In this document: positions 1 to 5,639 of the stretch, piece by piece
How the letters are laid out: every line of letters begins with the position of its first letter
Position numbering within the stretch: position 1 is the stretch's first letter
Assembly: GCA_016868955.1 (NCBI GenBank)
Contig: VGFF01000128.1
Span: 1 to 5,639 of the forward strand
Reading direction: 5' to 3'
Source of the DNA: Armatimonadota bacterium
GTDB lineage: Bacteria; Sysuimicrobiota; Sysuimicrobiia; Sysuimicrobiales; VGFF01
DNA length: 5,639 nucleotides
Program-made: the position numbers and the translations under genes
The notes under the pieces: generated by a model
Told to the model about the DNA's origin: nothing
Databases searched by the model: none
What the model saw: only the letters and a program-made list of their open reading frames with translations

Positions 1-1061
1 TCGCTGTGCGCGCCAGCCCCGGCCGGTCCCATGCCGTCGATCGTCGGCACGCCGGCGGCCGCGATATTGTTGCCGTCGGAGGCGCCGCCGGTGCTGAGGT
101 AGACGGGCGCCAGGCCGACCTCGCGCGCGCTCGCGTCGACGATGGCTTTCAGCGCGTCGGTGCCGGGCGCCGGCTCGAGCGGCGGACGGTGGAAGAATCC
201 TTCGAGCTTGGCGGTCGTGTTCGCGACCGGCGCCCGCCGCGCGATCGCACCGAACGTTTCGAAGATCCGCTGCGCCTCCGCTTTCGTCGAAACGCGCACG
301 TCGACGCGTGACCACGCTTCCGCCGGCACGACGTACGGCCACGTGCCCCCGCCGATCACGCCGACGTTCACCGTCGTGCCGGCCGCCGGGTTCGCGGCGG
401 CGCTGAGCGCGATCGCGTGGTGGGCGAGCGCGAGGATCGCGTTCGCGCCCTTCTCCGGCTCGGCGCCGGCGTGCGCGGCGCGCCCGGTGACGCTGAAACG
501 GAAGATCCCCACACCCTTGCGGACGTCGACGAGGCTGTCGTCCTCGCCGGCCGGCTCGAGAATGAACGCGCAGTCGCAGTCGGCGGCGCGCGCGGGCCAG
601 CCGTCGCGCGACGTCGGCGACCCCGGCTCTTCGTCGCTGTTCTGCACGACGCGCACCGGGCCGATCGGACGCCCGGTCTCGGCGAGCGAGCGCAGCGCCC
701 ACAGCATCACGGTCAGGCCGCCCTTCATGTCGTTGACGGCCGGGCCAGTCGCGATGCCGTCGCGGACCGTGAACGGTCTTCGCGCCGTCGTCCCGACCGG
801 ATAGACCGTGTCCATGTGTCCGACGAGCAAGACGCGCGGCCCCGACGTCGCGGTCGATTCCGCGATCAGGTGATCGCCGTACTGCGTCTGCCTCTCCAAG
901 TGAAGGCGCAATCCGAGCGCCTCGTACGCTTTCGCGAAGACGGCGCCGACGGCGTCGACGCCGGCCTTGTGCTCGCTGGGGCTCTCGATCTCGACGACGT
1001 GCCCGAGGAACGAGAGGATCTCGTCCCGTCGCGCGTCGATCCACGCCGACGGCGTCGTCAT
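1..1061 (-). CDS. M20 family metallopeptidase/amidohydrolase, carboxypeptidase G2-like (3' end cut by window edge)
   Basis: Predicted cytoplasmic co-catalytic two-zinc hydrolase of peptide, N-acyl or carbamate-type amide bonds. The 353 visible residues have no stop and continue past the left edge. The M20 motifs appear in order: GHMDTVYP (ligand H82, D84), VNDMKGG (bridging D111), NSDEEPGS (catalytic-base E144, ligand E145), ILEP (ligand E169), GRAAHAG in the lid/dimerisation domain (about 180-290), GGASDGNN (326-332) and GAGAHS (ligand H352). All five zinc ligands of the family are therefore present, and it should be active. Family members usually run 370-415 residues, so perhaps 20-50 are missing. 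No signal peptide is seen, whereas Pseudomonas CPG2 is exported. The ATG at 1061 overlaps the TGA of the upstream M24 gene (ATGA) and has no clear Shine-Dalgarno, implying translational coupling. Substrate is not determinable: folate-type glutamates, N-acyl amino acids and dipeptides are all handled by relatives. The family call is firm; the function is open. Confidence 0.93.
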   Translation of the reverse strand, partial: MTTPSAWIDARRDEILSFLGHVVEIESPSEHKAGVDAVGAVFAKAYEALGLRLHLERQTQYGDHLIAESTATSGPRVLLVGHMDTVYPVGTTARRPFTVRDGIATGPAVNDMKGGLTVMLWALRSLAETGRPIGPVRVVQNSDEEPGSPTSRDGWPARAADCDCAFILEPAGEDDSLVDVRKGVGIFRFSVTGRAAHAGAEPEKGANAILALAHHAIALSAAANPAAGTTVNVGVIGGGTWPYVVPAEAWSRVDVRVSTKAEAQRIFETFGAIARRAPVANTTAKLEGFFHRPPLEPAPGTDALKAIVDASAREVGLAPVYLSTGGASDGNNIAAAGVPTIDGMGPAGAGAHS

Positions 1062-2227
1062 CGCACGACCAGCGCCCGCGGATAGCTCGTGATGACCTCG
1101 CAGCCGCTCTCGGTCACGACGATCGTCTCGCTGAACCCGACGCAGCTGACGCCGTAGTCGCGCAGCGCCGGCGGCATATGGAAGCACATGCCCGGCACGA
1201 GCGGCGTCGGATCGCCCTTCCGCAGGCTGATGATGTGGCCTTCGTTCCAATTCGGCGGAAACGCGAAGCCGACCGAGTACCCGGTCCGCTTGCGGAAGCC
1301 CTCGTACCAGCCGGCCTCCTCCATCACGATCCGGCAGGCGTCGTCGACCTGGCCGGCCGTCACCCCCGGCTTGATCGCGGCGATCGCGCGGTTGAGGCCT
1401 TCGATGCACAGATCCGACATCTTGCGCACGGTCGCGTTCGGCTCACCCAGCGAGACGGCGCGCATCAGGGGGCCGACGTAGCGGCCATACGTGCCCGTCA
1501 TCTCCAGCAGCACGGTGTCACCGGCGAGCAGCTTGCGGCGCTCGAACGTCGTGTGCGGGATGCCGCCGCGATATCCGGACGTGATGATCGGATCGCACGG
1601 ATAGTACTCGGAACCAGCGCGCGTCAGCGCCTCCAGCGACGCCGCCGCCACATCGTTCTCCGTCGCGCCGGCGCGGCACGCTTCGATGCCGGCCTTCATG
1701 CCGATCGACGTCATCTTCGCCGCCTCGCGCATCTTCGCGATCTCGCGCGGCGACTTGACGCGCCGCAGCGACTCGAGGATCTGCGTGCCGTCGGCGCTCT
1801 TCATGCCCGACAGCGATCGCCCCAAGCGGGCGCGCAGCGCCGCCGACATGCCGGGCGCCCCCTCCTCGAACAGCGCCGTCGCGCTCGAGAAGCCACGCTT
1901 CTTGACGACGGCGGCCGTCACGTCCAGCGGGTCCTCGTGGTCGTCGTACGTCTCGATGTCGGCGACCTCGCTGTACAGGCGCGCCAGGAAGGACTCCAAA
2001 TAGCGCAGGATGAGCACCGGCGCGCCTTTCTTACCGAGCAACAGCGCGCAGTACGTGCGGCCGGCGAACGTCTGGTAGCCCGTCAGGTAGAAGAGGTGCT
2101 CGGGCGCGAATACGAGGAACACGTCCGCCCCGGCGCGGTCCATCTCGGCGCGCACCTTGGCGATGCGGGCCTCGAACTCTTCCTTCGGGAAAACGGGCGT
2201 CTTCTGTTGGTCCGAGAGCGTGAACAC
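1058..2227 (-). CDS. M24 family (creatinase/Xaa-Pro peptidase fold) hydrolase, DoeA/EutD-like with degenerate metal site
   Basis: A 389-residue cytoplasmic protein with a creatinase N-terminal domain (about 15-150, including HLFYLTGYQTF at 44-54) and a C-terminal pita-bread domain (about 160-385). H225 in GGIPHTTF matches the conserved substrate-binding/catalytic His of the fold. The five metal ligands (Asp, Asp, His, Glu, Glu) are mostly absent: the first Asp is E242 (LLEMTG), the second is P253 (VGPLMR), the His of GHxxG is Y317 (TGYSVGF), the first Glu falls in FHMPPA (349-354), and only the last, E367 (FSETIVVTE), remains. GYSVGFAFPPNWNEGH and GMCFHMPP are typical of the subgroup often annotated as Xaa-Pro peptidase or ectoine hydrolase. 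A metal-free C-N hydrolase is more likely than an aminopeptidase; this is inferred from alignment by eye. The start is GTG, chosen because AAAGGAGG lies 4 bases upstream. It follows the binding-protein gene after 73 bases and overlaps the M20 gene by 4. Confidence 0.9.
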   Translation of the reverse strand: MFTLSDQQKTPVFPKEEFEARIAKVRAEMDRAGADVFLVFAPEHLFYLTGYQTFAGRTYCALLLGKKGAPVLILRYLESFLARLYSEVADIETYDDHEDPLDVTAAVVKKRGFSSATALFEEGAPGMSAALRARLGRSLSGMKSADGTQILESLRRVKSPREIAKMREAAKMTSIGMKAGIEACRAGATENDVAAASLEALTRAGSEYYPCDPIITSGYRGGIPHTTFERRKLLAGDTVLLEMTGTYGRYVGPLMRAVSLGEPNATVRKMSDLCIEGLNRAIAAIKPGVTAGQVDDACRIVMEEAGWYEGFRKRTGYSVGFAFPPNWNEGHIISLRKGDPTPLVPGMCFHMPPALRDYGVSCVGFSETIVVTESGCEVITSYPRALVVR

Positions 2228-2231
2228 GATG

Positions 2232-2239
2232 CCTCCTTT
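2232..2239 (-). promoter_or_regulatory. Strong Shine-Dalgarno for the M24 hydrolase (GTG start)
   Basis: The minus strand reads AAAGGAGG, a near-perfect anti-16S match, followed by CATC and then GTG at 2227. The 4-base spacer is a little short, but no other in-frame start lies near it, so it fixes the GTG start. It suggests that the M24 gene is translated independently of the binding-protein gene upstream. Confidence 0.8.
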
Positions 2240-2286
2240 GGAAGTCCCGATCCGAAATCTCCGTACGCCGCGTTGCCGCGCGATGC

Positions 2287-2302
2287 AGCGGCCGCGGCCG
2301 CT
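2287..2302. repeat. Perfect 16-bp GC palindrome overlapping the binding-protein stop codon
   Basis: AGCGGCCGCGGCCGCT is its own reverse complement and begins within the TAG stop of the substrate-binding protein gene. In the minus-strand transcript it could fold as a 6-bp GC stem with a CGCG loop. No U-tract follows on the minus strand, so an intrinsic terminator is unlikely. An mRNA-stabilising or partial-attenuation hairpin between the transporter and enzyme genes is possible but unproven. A chance palindrome in GC-rich DNA is the alternative. Confidence 0.6.
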
Positions 2303-3383
2303 AGCGACGCCGGGCGTTCGCCGGGATGAACTCGTTCGTCCAGAGCACGCCTTCCTGCTGCGACGGGCGCGCGCCGCTGAGGATACCGATCTCGAAGCCG
2401 AGATCGAGGAATGACTTCACCATCTCCTCGCGCATCGTGCCGTCGTCGGACAGCGCCGGCAGCATCGCGTCGTAGCCGGCGCGCAGCGTGCGCTCGTCCA
2501 TCGTCGGGAAGAACTTGCGCAGCGCGCCAATCGAACGCTCCTTGTCGGAGACGATCAGGCGGCGCGCGTTCGCCATCGCCCGCACGAACTTCGCGATCGT
2601 GTCCCGGTTCTGGCGGGCCCAGTTCGCGCGCACCGAGATGCCGGTGTACGGATAGTTGTCGAGCTCCTTGACCTCGCCCTGCGTGCCCTTGATGAACACT
2701 TGCCCGACGCCGTCCAGCTCGACCTGCTGCGGCGTCGGCGGCGTCAGCATGAACGCGTCGATGCGGCCTTGCCGGATCGCGCCGACGAGCACCGGCGGGC
2801 CGCCGACCTGCAGCAGCTCGACGTCGCGCCCGACCGTCAGATTCGCCTTCTTGACGTAGTGCCGCGCGTAGCGGTCCGTCGGCGCGTTCGGCAGCGTGTA
2901 GCCGATTCGGAGGCCGCGCAGCGCCGCCAGCTTCCGTTCGATCGGATCGTTGGGGCCGACGTTGCGCTGCCGCAGCGCCTCGTTGCGGACCACGAAATCC
3001 TGGCTCATGCGCTTGACGAGCAGATAGACGTGCAGCGTCAGCTTGCCCTCGCGCCGCAGTGCGACGACGTTCTCCAAGCCGACGGTCGTGAGGTCGACCT
3101 CGCCGGTGATGAGCTGGATCGGCTGCAGCGCGCCGCTGCTCGTCTGGATCATCTCGACGTCGAGGCCTTCGGCCCGGAACAGATCGAGCCCGGACGCGAC
3201 CATCACGACCATCGTGTGGAACGCCGGGAAGTAGGAGAACTTGACCTTGGTCAATCCTTGCGCGGTCCCCTGCGGGGCGACCAACAGGACCGCCGCCAAG
3301 CAGAGCGCGAGGGCGATCCGGGCCCGCTGGCCCCGATGACGCCCGCGCCGTGCGTTTCCTTGCCCGATCCGCTCTCCGTTCAT
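2301..3383 (-). CDS. ABC transporter substrate-binding protein, NMT1/SsuA/TauA-like
   Basis: A 360-residue exported binding protein that would deliver substrate to the adjacent permeases. The N-terminus has a long arginine-rich n-region (1-22), a hydrophobic core IALALCLAAVLLVA (23-36) and a likely Sec signal peptidase I site after GTA (39-41). There is no lipobox, so it should be free in the periplasm. The mature protein opens with KVKFSYFPAFHTMVVMVA and GLDLFRAEGLDVEM, then the SGALQPIQLITGEVDL segment (83-98). These match the first lobe of the NMT1/SsuA class, which binds sulfonates, taurine, nitrate, thiamine precursors (THI5-like) or aromatic acids. The second lobe carries GGPPVLVGAIRQGRIDAFML (194-213). 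Length fits the family. The ATG at 3383 has GGGAGG 5 bases upstream and is 22 bases after the permease stop. Specificity cannot be read from sequence; the two hydrolase genes downstream point to an organic nitrogen compound (inference). Confidence 0.92.
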   Translation of the reverse strand: MNGERIGQGNARRGRHRGQRARIALALCLAAVLLVAPQGTAQGLTKVKFSYFPAFHTMVVMVASGLDLFRAEGLDVEMIQTSSGALQPIQLITGEVDLTTVGLENVVALRREGKLTLHVYLLVKRMSQDFVVRNEALRQRNVGPNDPIERKLAALRGLRIGYTLPNAPTDRYARHYVKKANLTVGRDVELLQVGGPPVLVGAIRQGRIDAFMLTPPTPQQVELDGVGQVFIKGTQGEVKELDNYPYTGISVRANWARQNRDTIAKFVRAMANARRLIVSDKERSIGALRKFFPTMDERTLRAGYDAMLPALSDDGTMREEMVKSFLDLGFEIGILSGARPSQQEGVLWTNEFIPANARRR

Positions 3384-3388
3384 TTGGT

Positions 3389-3394
3389 CCTCCC
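3389..3394 (-). promoter_or_regulatory. Shine-Dalgarno for the substrate-binding protein
   Basis: The minus strand reads GGGAGG, then ACCAA, then ATG at 3383. The strong match and 5-base spacer support this start despite the unusually long basic n-region it gives the signal peptide. High expression of the binding protein relative to the permeases is typical of such importers. Confidence 0.75.
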
Positions 3395-3405
3395 GCCGGG
3401 CGCCG

Positions 3406-4299
3406 TTAGCCGCCCTCGCTCGATCCGACGTTGCTGCGCGGCCGCCAGCGCAACAGCGGCCGCTCGATCCAACCGATGACGGCGTTCATCGCCACGACGA
3501 CGAGCATGAGCACGAAGATGCCGGCGAACGCGGCGTGCGTCGAGAACTCGAACGTGGCGCGGCTGATGAGGAAGCCGAGTCCCCGCTGCGCCGAGATGAA
3601 CTCGCCGACGATGGCGCCGATCATCGCCGTCGGCACGACGATGCGCAGCGCAGTGAGGATGTAGGGCATCGCCGACGGAAGCACGACCTTCAGCAACACG
3701 TCGCGATCGCGCGCGCCCATCAGCCGCGCCAAGTTGATCAGCTGCGGGCCGGTGCCGCGAATGCCGCTGACGGTATTGATGAACACGACGAAGAAGACGA
3801 ATAAGGCCGCGATGACGATCTTGCTCGTGATGCCGATGCCGAACCACATGATGAACAGCGGCGCCAGCGCCGTGCGCGGGATGCCGTAGAGCGCAGCCAA
3901 CAGCGGCTCCGTCGTCTCGTACAAGCGGTTGACGGACGTGACGAGGAACGCGAGGACGATCGCCGTGATCGATCCGAAGAAGAAGCCGCCCAGCGTCGCC
4001 AGGGTCGTGTACCAGGCATGGACGAGCAGCTCCTGTTCGAACAGCAGCTGCAAGAACGCGGCGTAGACGCGCGATGGGCTGCTGACGAAGAACGGATCGA
4101 TCACGCGGCCGGACAGCAGCTCCCAGAGCAGCAGCGTGCCGGCGACGATCGCGACGCGCCCGCCCCAGATCGCGCGCGTCTCGGCCCGACGGCGCCGCAG
4201 CTCGCGCGAAGCGACCTGCGCCTTCAGCGACTGCAGCCGCGGCGGGCTGTCCGCTTCCCGCGCGCGTTCGTTCCGGACGTCCGGCTCCCGAATGCTCAT
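3406..4299 (-). CDS. ABC transporter permease, SsuC/TauC-like (BPD_transp_1 family), complete
   Basis: A 297-residue inner-membrane permease of a binding-protein-dependent importer. A charged cytoplasmic N-terminus (1-45) is followed by a first membrane segment (about 48-64), a periplasmic part with the subfamily-typical FFVSSPSRVYAAF (70-82), and further segments at about 98-120, 133-152, 160-178, 214-232 and 257-275. The EAA loop that docks on the ATPase is at 188-212 (NLARLMGARDRDVLLKVVLP), with the conserved Gly at 195; the EAA triplet itself is degenerate, as is common in this family. GIPRTALAPLFIMWFGIG (139-156) is another SsuC/TauC-type signature. A weaker Shine-Dalgarno (GAGG, 8-base spacer, 4308-4311) precedes the ATG. 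It lies 24 bases after the ATPase stop and 22 bases before the binding-protein start, clearly within one operon. It is a paralogue of the partial permease at the right edge, so the transporter may use a heterodimeric membrane channel. Confidence 0.94.
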   Translation of the reverse strand: MSIREPDVRNERAREADSPPRLQSLKAQVASRELRRRRAETRAIWGGRVAIVAGTLLLWELLSGRVIDPFFVSSPSRVYAAFLQLLFEQELLVHAWYTTLATLGGFFFGSITAIVLAFLVTSVNRLYETTEPLLAALYGIPRTALAPLFIMWFGIGITSKIVIAALFVFFVVFINTVSGIRGTGPQLINLARLMGARDRDVLLKVVLPSAMPYILTALRIVVPTAMIGAIVGEFISAQRGLGFLISRATFEFSTHAAFAGIFVLMLVVVAMNAVIGWIERPLLRWRPRSNVGSSEGG

Positions 4300-4323
4300 C
4301 GCCCTGTCCTCGATCGCGTCAGC

Positions 4324-5103
4324 CTACGCACGGGCCGCCCCCAGCTCCTTGCTGAGGTGCTCCCAGACCCGTTCGTAAAGCCCGGGGAAAGCCGGGTTCG
4401 AGTGAATGTGGAACACGTCACGCGGGCGCGGGATGTCGACGGCGATCTCGGCCAGGATCCGGCCGGGCGCGCGGCTCATCACGAGAACGCGGTCGCTGAG
4501 CGCGATCGCCTCGACGAGATCGTGCGTCACGAACAACACGGTGCGGCGCTGCTCCTCCCAGATGCGCAGCAGCTGGTCCTGCAAAAGCAGCTTCGTCTGC
4601 GCGTCCAACGCGCCGAACGGCTCATCCATCAGCAGAATCTCCGGCTCGTAGGCGAGCGTGCGCACGATCGCCGCGCGCTTGCGCATGCCGCCCGACAGCT
4701 CGTGCGGATAGTGGTTCTCGAATCCCTGCAGGCCGACTTGCGCGAGGAGCCGCTCGACGACGTCGCGTCGCGCCGCCGTGGCGACGCCCCGGACCTCGAG
4801 CGCGAACTCCACGTTCGCGCGCGTCGTGCGCCACGGGAACAACGTGTCGTCCTGCGTGACGTAGCCGGTCGCACGATTGAGCGTGACGACCGGCTGGCCG
4901 CGCATCCGCACCGTGCCCTCCGTGGGCTGCAGGAAGCCGGCGATCAAGTTGAGGATCGTCGACTTTCCGCAGCCGCTGGGACCGACGAGCGAGACGAACT
5001 CGCCTTCGGCGACGCGCAGCGACACGTCCTCGAGCGCGACGAAGACGTCCACCGCGCGCCGCTTCGGCAGGAACAACCGGAAGACGTTGTCCAGCTCGAT
5101 CAT
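4324..5103 (-). CDS. ABC transporter ATP-binding protein, SsuB/TauB-like
   Basis: A 259-residue cytoplasmic ATPase that powers import. All nucleotide-binding motifs are intact: Walker A GPSGCGKST (41-49), Q-loop Gln84 in YVTQDDTLFPW, signature LSGGM (136-140), Walker B ILLMDEP (156-162) with catalytic E161, D-loop GALD (164-167) and H-loop His194 in VTHD. The VTQDDTLFPW and MDEPFGALDAQT segments, plus the length of about 260, are typical of the nitrate/sulfonate/taurine (SsuB/TauB/NrtD) class. There is no C-terminal regulatory domain. The ATG at 5103 is the only standard start in this frame after the stop at 5194-5196 region, and no Shine-Dalgarno is seen directly before it. A 16-codon mini-ORF with a very strong Shine-Dalgarno ends 10 bases upstream, so translation may be coupled to it. 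It is the only ATPase in the window and would serve both flanking permeases. Confidence 0.95.
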   Translation of the reverse strand: MIELDNVFRLFLPKRRAVDVFVALEDVSLRVAEGEFVSLVGPSGCGKSTILNLIAGFLQPTEGTVRMRGQPVVTLNRATGYVTQDDTLFPWRTTRANVEFALEVRGVATAARRDVVERLLAQVGLQGFENHYPHELSGGMRKRAAIVRTLAYEPEILLMDEPFGALDAQTKLLLQDQLLRIWEEQRRTVLFVTHDLVEAIALSDRVLVMSRAPGRILAEIAVDIPRPRDVFHIHSNPAFPGLYERVWEHLSKELGAARA

Positions 5104-5113
5104 CGGAGATGAC

Positions 5114-5164
5114 TCATCGCTGGTACGGATTCGTCGCCGTGAGCGGAGCCCAGCCGTTGCGCAT
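5114..5164 (-). CDS. Possible 16-codon leader peptide upstream of the ATPase
   Basis: The ORF encodes MRNGWAPLTATNPYQR and stops at TGA 10 bases before the ATPase ATG. It has AGGAGG with a 7-base spacer, the best ribosome-binding site around here, while the ATPase start has none of its own. I do not recognise the peptide. It could be a translational-coupling leader or a small unannotated protein. It could also be a relic of an older start, or a chance ORF behind a Shine-Dalgarno that really serves something else. It lacks the runs of one amino acid that mark a classical attenuator. No membrane segment is visible. Confidence 0.3.
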   Translation of the reverse strand: MRNGWAPLTATNPYQR

Positions 5165-5171
5165 CCGAACT

Positions 5172-5177
5172 CCTCCT
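5172..5177 (-). promoter_or_regulatory. Strong Shine-Dalgarno in the permease-ATPase spacer
   Basis: The minus strand reads AGGAGG, within the wider purine run GAGGAGGAG, 7 bases before the ATG at 5164. It is about 68 bases from the ATPase ATG, too far to initiate there directly, so it belongs to the mini-ORF or acts through coupling. No promoter-like -10/-35 pair is visible in the 90-base spacer. Confidence 0.65.
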
Positions 5178-5193
5178 CATTTCGAGCGCCTGA

Positions 5194-5639
5194 TTACTCA
5201 CGCGCGGACTCTCGTGCCGCCGGCCGCCACCGCAGCGCCCGGCGTTCGAGCAACGAAACCACGCCTTCCAAGAGCAGCACGATGACGAGGAGCACGACGA
5301 CGCCAGCGAGCAGCGACGTCGTATTGAACTGGTTGCTCGCCTGGCTGATGAAGTAGCCGAGCCCGGAATTCGCCGCGATGAACTCGCCGATGACGGCGCC
5401 GACCATGGCTTCCGGCACGGCGATGCGCAACGCCACGAGCACGAACGGGGCGACGGACGGCAGCACGATCTTGCGGATGATCTGCGCCCGCGACGCGCCG
5501 AGGACGCGGGCGACGTGCAACAGGTCCGCGCCGACCTGGCGGATGCCCTCCAACACGTTCATGAACACGACGAAGAAGACGAACAACGCCGCCAGGATGA
5601 TCTTCGGCGCCAATCCGAGGCCGCACCACATGATGAACA
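5194..5639 (-). CDS. ABC transporter permease, SsuC/TauC-like, C-terminal part (5' end beyond window)
   Basis: The frame is open to the right edge; the 147 visible residues begin FIMWCGLGL, aligning with LFIMWFGIG at residue 149 of the complete permease. Internal Met codons here are therefore not the true start, and about 150 N-terminal residues are outside the window. Visible parts include a membrane segment IILAALFVFFVVFMN, the EAA-type ATPase-docking loop HVARVLGASRAQIIRKIVLP, then AMVGAVIGEFIAANSGLGYF and a last hydrophobic segment LLAGVVVLLVIVLLLEGVV. It ends at TAA. Resemblance to the second permease is clear through this region, including the closing LRWRP, which suggests duplication. 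It is 90 bases upstream of the ATPase gene on the same strand, so probably in the same operon, although that spacer is the largest in the cluster. Confidence 0.92.
   Translation of the reverse strand, partial: FIMWCGLGLAPKIILAALFVFFVVFMNVLEGIRQVGADLLHVARVLGASRAQIIRKIVLPSVAPFVLVALRIAVPEAMVGAVIGEFIAANSGLGYFISQASNQFNTTSLLAGVVVLLVIVLLLEGVVSLLERRALRWRPAARESARE

Noticed and set aside
142..1085. Two plus-strand open frames of about 220 codons each opposite the M20 gene
   Set aside because: The minus-strand frame is open for the full length and carries all M20 metal ligands; the plus-strand products show no domain and are shadows.
1058..2227. Naming the M24 gene doeA/eutD (ectoine hydrolase)
   Set aside because: The GYSVG and FHMPP features fit the broader subgroup, but the N-terminal substrate region differs from what I recall of ectoine hydrolases, and the usual AstE-like deacetylase partner is absent from the window.
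2287..2302. Palindrome as an intrinsic terminator or cloning-linker artefact
   Set aside because: No T-tract follows in the transcription direction, and operon-like genes continue downstream. The two overlapping GCGGCCGC (NotI-type) sites are in keeping with local composition and form part of the binding-protein stop context, so there is no sign of vector sequence.
1178..2329. Long plus-strand open frame (383 codons) opposite the M24 gene
   Set aside because: It has arginine/alanine/leucine-rich composition with no recognisable motif and lies antisense to a gene with clear family motifs. Such frames are common where GC-rich codons suppress stops on the opposite strand.
3261..3383. Tat signal on the binding protein
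   Set aside because: The n-region is arginine-rich, but there is no SRRxFLK-like twin-arginine motif next to the hydrophobic core; an ordinary Sec signal fits better.
4018..5112. Long plus-strand open frame (364 codons) opposite the ATPase and permease genes
   Set aside because: It is antisense to intact ATPase motifs, has low-complexity Arg/Ala/Asp composition and no domain, and spans two real minus-strand genes.

Overview
This is a high-GC (roughly two-thirds G+C by eye), gene-dense stretch. Every convincing gene is on the minus strand, so transcription runs from high to low coordinates. The codons end mostly in G or C, and the importer/hydrolase content resembles environmental heterotrophs with large transporter repertoires, such as Proteobacteria or uncultured high-GC soil phyla. 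I cannot name the phylum from the sequence. No RNA genes, insertion sequences, CRISPR arrays, attachment sites or phage genes are visible.

Layout in transcription order: (i) the C-terminal half of an SsuC/TauC/NMT1-type ABC permease, cut by the window's right edge (5639-5194). (ii) A 90-base spacer holding a strong Shine-Dalgarno and a 16-codon mini-ORF. (iii) The importer ATPase (5103-4324). (iv) A second, complete permease paralogous to the first (4299-3406). (v) A secreted NMT1/SsuA-like substrate-binding protein (3383-2301). (vi) A creatinase/Xaa-Pro-peptidase-fold (M24) hydrolase with a GTG start (2227-1058). (vii) An M20 zinc-dependent peptidase/amidohydrolase of the carboxypeptidase G2 type, which starts inside the stop codon of the M24 gene (ATGA overlap) and runs off the left edge (1061-1). 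Gaps between genes are 24, 22, 73 and -4 bases after the ATPase, so this looks like one operon.

Working model (inference): the ABC system imports a small organic nitrogen compound. The M24 protein opens or cleaves it, and the M20 protein hydrolyses an amide (N-acyl or peptide-like) bond in the product. The most interesting point is that the M24 protein lacks most of the canonical metal ligands of its family while keeping the catalytic-type histidine (IPHTT). That places it nearer the metal-independent creatinase / ectoine-hydrolase (DoeA/EutD) branch than true aminopeptidases. The pairing with a tightly coupled M20 amidohydrolase recalls the hydrolase-plus-deacetylase logic of ectoine breakdown, with a different second enzyme. 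The substrate cannot be read from the sequence.
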